Shown: piece by piece, positions 14,079 to 18,709 of the stretch
Position numbering within the stretch: the first letter of the stretch is position 1
How the letters are laid out: every line of letters begins with the position of its first letter
Assembly (NCBI GenBank): GCA_007124105.1
Contig: SLFT01000451.1
Coordinates: 1 to 18,709 of the forward strand
Direction: 5' to 3'
DNA from: Candidatus Hydrogenedentota bacterium
Lineage (GTDB): Bacteria; Hydrogenedentota; Hydrogenedentia; Hydrogenedentales; CAITNO01
DNA length: 18,709 bases
Program-made: the position numbers and the translations under genes
Notes under the pieces: model-generated
Databases searched by the model: none
What the model was told of the DNA's origin: nothing
The model's input: the letters and a program-made list of their open reading frames with translations, nothing else

Positions 14079-15521
14079 TTGTTTTCCACCACAACACGCC
14101 AAAAACTGGCCGCACTGGCCGCGTTTTTCTTGTCCATCGCTATTGCGCTGCCGGCGCTGCTGACCTTCCTAAACCCCGCCGCCCTGGAAGGGCTCCAAGC
14201 GCGTCTGCCCGGCGGCGATGGGCGCCCGGCAACACGACAAACGGAAGAGCGCCCCGTGGATTTTTCCGGACGGTTCCAGACTTTTGACGGGACCCCTTCC
14301 AGTCTGCCCGGCGCGTGGCCGCATTTTCGCGGACCAAATCGCGACAATATCGCCGCGGACGCGCCGCCGCTGGCCGATGCCTGGGGAACGGACGGTCCAG
14401 AGGCGCTCTGGGAAATCGAACTGGGCGAAGGATACGCGGGACCCGCTGTATTCGAAGGGCGGGTGTATCTGCTTGATTATGACGAGGAGACGCGCTCCGA
14501 CGCGTTGCGCTGTTTCTCGCTGGACGACGGGCGCGAAATCTGGCGGCATTCCTATGAGATCGAGGTGCGGCGCAACCATGGTATGTCACGCACCGTCCCG
14601 GCTGTGGCCGGCGGCTATGTAGTGTCCATCGGGCCGCGCTGTCATGTGCTGTGCCTGGACGCGGAAACGGGCGCGCTGCAATGGGGCATTGACCTGCAAC
14701 GGGAGCATGGCACAAAAGAGCCGCTCTGGTATACGGGGCAGTGTCCGCTTATTGACGGCGACCAGGTCATTCTCGCGCCCGGCGGCCCGGACGCGTTGCT
14801 GATGGCCGTGGAACTCGCCACGGGCGATGTGGTCTGGAAGACGCCGAACCCGAGGGGCTGGAACATGTCCCATGCATCCATCATGCCCATGACCCTCGCC
14901 GGGAAAGCCATGTACGTATACGCTGCGGCAGGCGGCGTGGCGGGCGTCTCCGCCGAAGGCGACGATGCGGGCGCGTTGCTGTGGCAGGTTCCCTGGGAAG
15001 CGCAGATTGTGGCGCCGTCCCCGGTGGCCGTCGGTGAAAACCGCGTCCTTGCGCTGGCGGGCTACGGCGCGGGCGCCATGTTTATTGAGGTGAACGCCGC
15101 CGGTACGGGGTTCGAGGGCCGGGAAGTGTCCCGGCACGGTACACGCGACGGCATCGCCGCCGAACAGCACACACCCATTGTGCGGGACGGGTTCATATAC
15201 GCTATCATGCCCAAGGATGCCGGCGCCATGCGCGCGCAATTTGTTTGCCATCGTCTGGACGGCGAACGGGTCTGGTCCAGCGGTCAGGAAAATCGTTTCG
15301 GGCTTGGCCCCTGGCTGCTGGCTGACAACAAATTCTACGTGCTGGACGACGAAGGCATGCTCTACCTGTTGCGCGCGTCGTCGGAACGCTATGAACTGCT
15401 CGACAAGGCACAGGTGCTGTATGGCCACGAATCCTGGGGGCCTCTTGCGCTTGCGGGCGACCGGTTGCTCGTCCGCGACCTCACGCGGATGGTATGTATC
15501 TCTGTGGGCGTGAAACAATAA
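14079..15521 (+). CDS. Membrane-anchored PQQ-like beta-propeller protein C
   Basis: A 480-residue protein with a TTG start preceded by GAGG at 9 nt; there is no ATG or GTG alternative that keeps the N-terminal helix. Residues 9-31 form a hydrophobic segment without a clear signal-peptidase site, so it is probably an uncleaved anchor. A linker rich in Pro, Gly and Arg runs to about residue 78. The propeller opens AWPHFRGPNRDNI (79-91) and LGEGYAGPAVFEGRVYLLD. Blades carry turns such as DDGREIWRH and ATGDVVWKT. It is clearly paralogous to propeller B (matching first blade and C-terminal tail) but has the extra anchor and linker. Co-transcribed with B and probably with the MATE gene 48 bp downstream. 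Function unknown beyond the fold. Confidence 0.87.
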   Translation: MFSTTTRQKLAALAAFFLSIAIALPALLTFLNPAALEGLQARLPGGDGRPATRQTEERPVDFSGRFQTFDGTPSSLPGAWPHFRGPNRDNIAADAPPLADAWGTDGPEALWEIELGEGYAGPAVFEGRVYLLDYDEETRSDALRCFSLDDGREIWRHSYEIEVRRNHGMSRTVPAVAGGYVVSIGPRCHVLCLDAETGALQWGIDLQREHGTKEPLWYTGQCPLIDGDQVILAPGGPDALLMAVELATGDVVWKTPNPRGWNMSHASIMPMTLAGKAMYVYAAAGGVAGVSAEGDDAGALLWQVPWEAQIVAPSPVAVGENRVLALAGYGAGAMFIEVNAAGTGFEGREVSRHGTRDGIAAEQHTPIVRDGFIYAIMPKDAGAMRAQFVCHRLDGERVWSSGQENRFGLGPWLLADNKFYVLDDEGMLYLLRASSERYELLDKAQVLYGHESWGPLALAGDRLLVRDLTRMVCISVGVKQ

Positions 15522-15569
15522 CGGAGCGTTGCGCGAAACCAATGCGTTTATCCAGGCGGGGCGGCGCTG

Positions 15570-16994
15570 ATGTCTTGTTACTGGAGAACCCTGGGGCTGG
15601 CGGAAAACGATAGAATGCAAAGCCAAAATTTAACAGACCTGAACAGCAAGCCCATCAATCGGCTGATGTGGCAATACTTTTGGCCGTCCTTTATCGGCAT
15701 TCTGGCGCATTCGCTCTATAACATTATAGACCGCATCTTCATCGGCCAGGCGCTGGGCGCGGAAGCGTTGAGCGGCGTTACCGCTGTGTTTCCCATCATG
15801 ATAGTGATGCTTGCCTTCGGGATGCTTGTCGGGCTGGGCGCGGGCGCGCGCGTATCGCTGGCGCTGGGAAAGCGGGACATGGAAACCGCCCGAAAAATCC
15901 TCGGTAATGCCGTAATCCTGGTGTTCATTGTATCCGCCGTCGTAACCGCTTTTGGCTTTCTGATCAAGGGGCCGATGCTGCGGCTTTTCGGCGCCGGCGA
16001 CGCCACCATGCAATACGCAAACGACTATCTGAACGTTATCCTCTGGGGCGTGGCGTTGAATCAATTCGGATTTTCCATGAACGCCATTATACGATCAGAA
16101 GGAAACGCGCGCATTGCCATGTACAGCATGTTGATTAGCGCCGGGATCAACATTCCGCTGGACGCCCTGTTTATCCTGTACCTGGATATGGGCGTACAGG
16201 GCGCCGCCCTCGCTACCATCATTTCCATGTCGGTATTGTCCGTATGGGTGCTCATCCATTTCCGCAGCAAACGGTGCGTGGTTCCTTTGAAAAGTCGGTA
16301 TATCCGCCTGCAACCTGGAATCGTACTGGCCATTCTGTCCATTGGCGTGTCGCCGTTTCTCATGCAGATGGCGGGCAGCGTGGTCCATGGGTTGTTTACC
16401 ATTAACCTTATCCGATACGGCGGTGATTTGGCTGTGGGCGCAATGGGCATTGTGCTCAGCGTAACCTTCATTGTCATTACCTTCTTCATCGCGTTGAACA
16501 TGGCCGCCCAGCCCATCATCGGCTACAATCACGGCGCGGGCAATTTCTCACGCGTAAAAAAGACGCTCACAAGAGCGGCGATCGCCGCTACACTGGTCTC
16601 AACGGCGGCCTGGGCGCTCATACACGCCATGCCCGCGCTCATTGTAAACGTCTTCATAAGAGGCGATGATGAAGTGATGGCGCTGGGCGTACAAGGGCTG
16701 CGCCTGTTTCTGCTCATGTTGCCGGTTATTGGTTTCCAAGTGGTAGTGGGCAATTACTTTCAGTCCATAGGCAAGCCGTCCACCGCAATCTTCCTGACCC
16801 TGCTGCGCCAGGTAATTGTGCTGATCCCCCTGTTGTTTATACTGCCGCCCATACTGGGGCTGAGCGGCGTATGGCTGGCCGCGCCCATTTCCGACACCGT
16901 TGCTGCCATCGTATGCGGCATTTTGCTTGCCGTGGAAATGAATAAGATAAACAAGCGGATAGCATCAAGCCGCAACGTCACACCGCATCCGTGA
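15570..16994 (+). CDS. MATE-family efflux transporter
   Basis: A 474-residue multidrug-and-toxin-extrusion family protein, normal length, with about twelve predicted membrane helices in two MatE halves. PSFIGILAHSLYNIIDRIFIG is the typical first helix, followed by GAEALSGVTAVFPI and GLGAGARVSLALGKRD; the second half starts near ILSIGVSPFLMQMAGS. The style is closest to the MepA-like branch. Such proteins export cationic or other small molecules using a sodium or proton gradient; the substrate here is unknown. The start is uncertain: ATG at 15570 gives an extra 15 residues, whereas ATG at 15615 fits the usual family N-terminus (short tail before the first helix). Neither has a strong RBS. It follows two propeller genes in the same direction and is probably the last gene of their operon. 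Confidence 0.92.
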   Translation: MSCYWRTLGLAENDRMQSQNLTDLNSKPINRLMWQYFWPSFIGILAHSLYNIIDRIFIGQALGAEALSGVTAVFPIMIVMLAFGMLVGLGAGARVSLALGKRDMETARKILGNAVILVFIVSAVVTAFGFLIKGPMLRLFGAGDATMQYANDYLNVILWGVALNQFGFSMNAIIRSEGNARIAMYSMLISAGINIPLDALFILYLDMGVQGAALATIISMSVLSVWVLIHFRSKRCVVPLKSRYIRLQPGIVLAILSIGVSPFLMQMAGSVVHGLFTINLIRYGGDLAVGAMGIVLSVTFIVITFFIALNMAAQPIIGYNHGAGNFSRVKKTLTRAAIAATLVSTAAWALIHAMPALIVNVFIRGDDEVMALGVQGLRLFLLMLPVIGFQVVVGNYFQSIGKPSTAIFLTLLRQVIVLIPLLFILPPILGLSGVWLAAPISDTVAAIVCGILLAVEMNKINKRIASSRNVTPHP

Positions 16995-17120
16995 TCTATG
17001 CAGCACCCGCCCAGCCCCATGAGGTGTCACAGGAAATGCAAATCTCAGGTTGCCATATTTGACCATGATGCGGTCACTGCGAGCTGCGATTCAAGGTTGG
17101 CGTGACAGTATTGAGTATCT

Positions 17121-17178
17121 GCGCCGCAGGCGCCGCTTCTTCCGCGCAACGTCCCGGACGAATCGCCTCCGCAGGAGG
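17121..17178. repeat. Two hairpins with a common CCGCAGG centre
   Basis: GCGCC-GCA-GGCGC at 17121-17133 and CCTCC-GCA-GGAGG at 17166-17178. Both are perfect 5-bp stems with the same GCA loop, 45 bp apart. They may be degenerate copies of one palindromic unit. Confidence 0.4.
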
Positions 17179-17258
17179 TCTGGGGCTCCTAAGAAACAAA
17201 AAGCGCATCATGCTTAGATTCAATAACATAGAAAACTTGGGCTGCTTCTTAAACTGCC

Positions 17259-17344
17259 CGATTACGAGTACGAGATACGAGCACGAGCACGAAAAACGAG
17301 GCGACGACCTTCGTGCTCGTACTCGTGCTCGTCAATCGTAATCG
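17259..17344. repeat. Large imperfect inverted repeat of GAGCAC/GAGTAC units
   Basis: Two 34-nt arms (17259-17292 and 17311-17344) around an 18-nt loop. The outer 9 bp (CGATTACGA) and the inner 16 positions (one mismatch) pair; the middle is an internal loop. Each arm is made of head-to-tail hexamers of the type CGAGCA or CGAGTA. The element sits between the MATE and lactonase genes and looks like a dispersed or slipped repeat rather than a coding sequence. Confidence 0.7.
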
Positions 17345-17417
17345 AAACTTTGGGTCACGCCGTTTCTTTCAAGAAAATCCCCGCGCCGAGGGGTATCTGC
17401 TCGCAATGACGTAACTT

Positions 17418-17437
17418 GGGTTGTGGGCAACGCCCGC
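17418..17437. repeat. Intergenic palindromic repeat, copy 2
   Basis: Matches 17 of 20 positions of 10268-10287. It carries the hairpin GGGC-AAC-GCCC (17425-17435). Two of the three differences lie outside the stem arms and one in the loop, so the stem is conserved. Confidence 0.5.
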
Positions 17438-17573
17438 GCTGGTTGATCAGCCTTTTTGATTGTAGTTCTGCGACTCTGAGATACTGTACTGCGTAAAATT
17501 TGTGCGAACATATTGAACGCGCTTGCGTGACACTTGTGATGTAGTCGGAAATAATATCTGGAAAGGAATAGAC

Positions 17574-18709
17574 ATGACTGTTACATCTATCTTCACTGTG
17601 GCGATGGTTGTTCTGGCGGCGGCCGCGCTGGGCGCGGATGAAGGCCCATCCTCGTGGCGCATTTATATCGGCACCTACACAGGCGGCGAGAGCGAGGGCA
17701 TCTATATGCTGAATATGAACGCCGCCACCGGCGAACTCGAGCACAAGGGGCTGGCCGGCGCGGTCGAGAATCCATCCTTTCTTGCGCTGCACCCAAGCAG
17801 ACCGTTGCTGTACAGCGTGGGGCGCGGCACAAATGCGGCCGGCGAACCGGCAAACCTCGCGAGCGCCTTCGCCATTGATCCGGATGACGGTAACTTGACC
17901 TTGCTGAATCAGGAGTCCACAGTGGGCGCGGGGCCGTGTCATGTGGCGGTGGACCGCGCGGGACGCCATATCCTGGCGGCCAACTACGGCGGCGGCAACG
18001 CGGTGGTGTTGCCCGTTGACGAAGACGGCAGCCTGAATGAGGCCAGCGATTTTGTGCAACACGAAGGTGCCAGCGTTCATCCCCGGCAACAGGCGCCGCA
18101 CGCCCACGCCGTACAATTGGACAAAGCGGGCAACTTCGCGTTCATCATTGACCTGGGCATTGACAAGATCATGGTATATCGGTATGACGACGAGGCCGGT
18201 ACGCTCGAACCCAACGATCCGCCTTATGCCGCGCTGGCGCCGGGCGCCGGGCCGCGCCATTTCGCGTTTCATCCCGCTGGACGCTTCGCTTACGTGGTCA
18301 ACGAGCTCGACAATACGGTCACGGCGTTCACCTATGACGCCGATGCGGGCAGGCTTGAAACGATTCAAACCATTGGAACGCTACCCGAGGATTTCGACGA
18401 GGAAAACACCACGGCGGAAATATGCGTCCATCCTTCGGGACGTTTCGTCTACGCCTCGAACAGGGGCCACGACAGCATCGCCGCTTTTGCCGTTAACCCC
18501 GACACGGGTATGTTGACAAGCGTCGGCCAGACCGCGACTGGCGGACGCACGCCGCGCAACTTCAACATCACACCTGACGGCGCGTTCCTGGTCGCGGCCA
18601 ACCAGCAAACCGACAACATTGTTGTGTTGCGCATAGACCTGGACACCGGCGCGCTTGAAGACACTGGATATAGCGTGGACGTTCCCGCGCCGTCGTGTGT
18701 GCTGTTTTA
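17574..18709 (+). CDS. Exported lactonase-family seven-bladed beta-propeller (partial at window end)
   Basis: The reading frame runs from the ATG at 17574 off the window end, 378 complete codons. AAAGGA lies 6 nt before the start. Residues 1-20 form a signal peptide (MTVTSIF..., Ala-rich, likely cleavage after ALG or LGA). The mature part opens WRIYIGTYTGGESEGIY, the usual start of the 6-phosphogluconolactonase/lactonase family (PF10282-type). Family signatures follow: GPCHVAVDRAGRH, PHAHAVQLD (175-183), DLGIDKIMVYRYD, GPRHFAFHPAGRFAYVVNE (from 226) and ICVHPSGRFVYASNRGHDSIAAF. The last residues PAPSCVLF match the normal family end, and the final two bases TA probably belong to the stop codon. 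Cytoplasmic relatives hydrolyse 6-phosphogluconolactone; with a signal peptide the substrate is more likely another lactone or sugar and is unknown. Confidence 0.92.
   Translation, partial: MTVTSIFTVAMVVLAAAALGADEGPSSWRIYIGTYTGGESEGIYMLNMNAATGELEHKGLAGAVENPSFLALHPSRPLLYSVGRGTNAAGEPANLASAFAIDPDDGNLTLLNQESTVGAGPCHVAVDRAGRHILAANYGGGNAVVLPVDEDGSLNEASDFVQHEGASVHPRQQAPHAHAVQLDKAGNFAFIIDLGIDKIMVYRYDDEAGTLEPNDPPYAALAPGAGPRHFAFHPAGRFAYVVNELDNTVTAFTYDADAGRLETIQTIGTLPEDFDEENTTAEICVHPSGRFVYASNRGHDSIAAFAVNPDTGMLTSVGQTATGGRTPRNFNITPDGAFLVAANQQTDNIVVLRIDLDTGALEDTGYSVDVPAPSCVLF

Larger units (their letters stand above)
16995..17573. other. Intergenic region of about 580 bp, mosaic of small palindromes
   Basis: No convincing gene. 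It holds TGACC/GGTCA (17060-17076), two hairpins sharing CCGCAGG (17121-17178), the large GAGCAC-type inverted repeat (17259-17344), TTTCTT/AAGAAA (17363-17376), CCCC/GGGG around 17380-17395 and copy 2 of the 20-bp palindromic repeat (17418-17437). None has the stem plus T-run of an intrinsic terminator. A weak promoter for the downstream lactonase gene may be TTGATT (17456-17461), 18 bp, GATACT (17480-17485). Confidence 0.6.

Noticed and set aside
11333..15521. PQQ-dependent alcohol or glucose dehydrogenases
   Set aside because: Proteins are 411-480 residues, shorter than those enzymes, and no calcium/PQQ ligand set or adjacent-cysteine feature is visible; only the propeller fold is supported.
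14586..15626. Minus-strand open frame of 346 codons opposite propeller C
   Set aside because: Propeller C on the plus strand is clearly homologous to its neighbours; the antisense frame shows no domain.
17259..17344. CRISPR-like array
   Set aside because: The repeated units are contiguous hexamers in inverted arms without unique spacers, and no cas gene is present.
17355..18368. Minus-strand open frame of 337 codons near the window end
   Set aside because: It is antisense to the lactonase-family gene, whose plus-strand frame has strong family signatures, a signal peptide and a good RBS.

Overview
The window reads as a chromosomal segment of a GC-rich, uncultivated Gram-negative-type bacterium. 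The best guess is the Planctomycetota / PVC / Candidatus Hydrogenedentota part of the tree. This is inferred from gene content: a stand-alone prepilin-like protein with a C-terminal H-Xn-DG motif, several exported PQQ-like beta-propellers opening with a W-P-x-x-R/G-G-P motif, a Tat-exported aldo/keto-reductase-like protein and an exported lactonase-type propeller. No rRNA, tRNA, CRISPR array, insertion sequence or phage gene was recognised.

Layout. 1-308: intergenic DNA with small inverted repeats. 309-1472 (-): AAA+ ATPase with DUF4143, preceded by a perfect 10-bp dyad that may be its operator. 1473-1991: about 520 bp without a convincing gene. 1992-9059 (+): a tightly coupled gene pair, a multi-spanning GT-C-like membrane protein with a C-terminal TPR region (1094 aa), then a secreted protein with an unrecognised beta-rich N-terminal domain and a very long TPR region (1259 aa). 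Both carry the same composite TPR module of about 173 residues. The first gene also contains two perfect palindromes sharing one core, placed in frame in a predicted cytoplasmic loop.

9130-10098 (+): Tat-signal TIM-barrel protein behind a good sigma70-type promoter. 10289-12568 (-): a PQQ-like beta-propeller followed by a prepilin-like gene. 12569-12778: divergent promoter region with a near-consensus minus-strand promoter and tandem TTGAACGT boxes. 12779-16994 (+): two more paralogous propellers and a MATE-family exporter. 16995-17573: intergenic mosaic of small palindromes, including a large inverted repeat built of GAGCAC-like units. 17574-18709 (+): lactonase-family seven-bladed propeller, cut by the window end probably inside its stop codon.

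The products are overwhelmingly envelope or exported proteins. The GT-C/TPR pair is likely one functional unit, because the genes are 3 bp apart with the second RBS inside the first gene and share a repeat module; cell-surface glycan or glycoprotein assembly is an inference only. The three propellers plus MATE form a second neighbourhood organised around one divergent promoter region. No known defence or mobile system is evident. The most novel-looking items are the shared 173-residue TPR super-repeat and the in-frame double palindrome.
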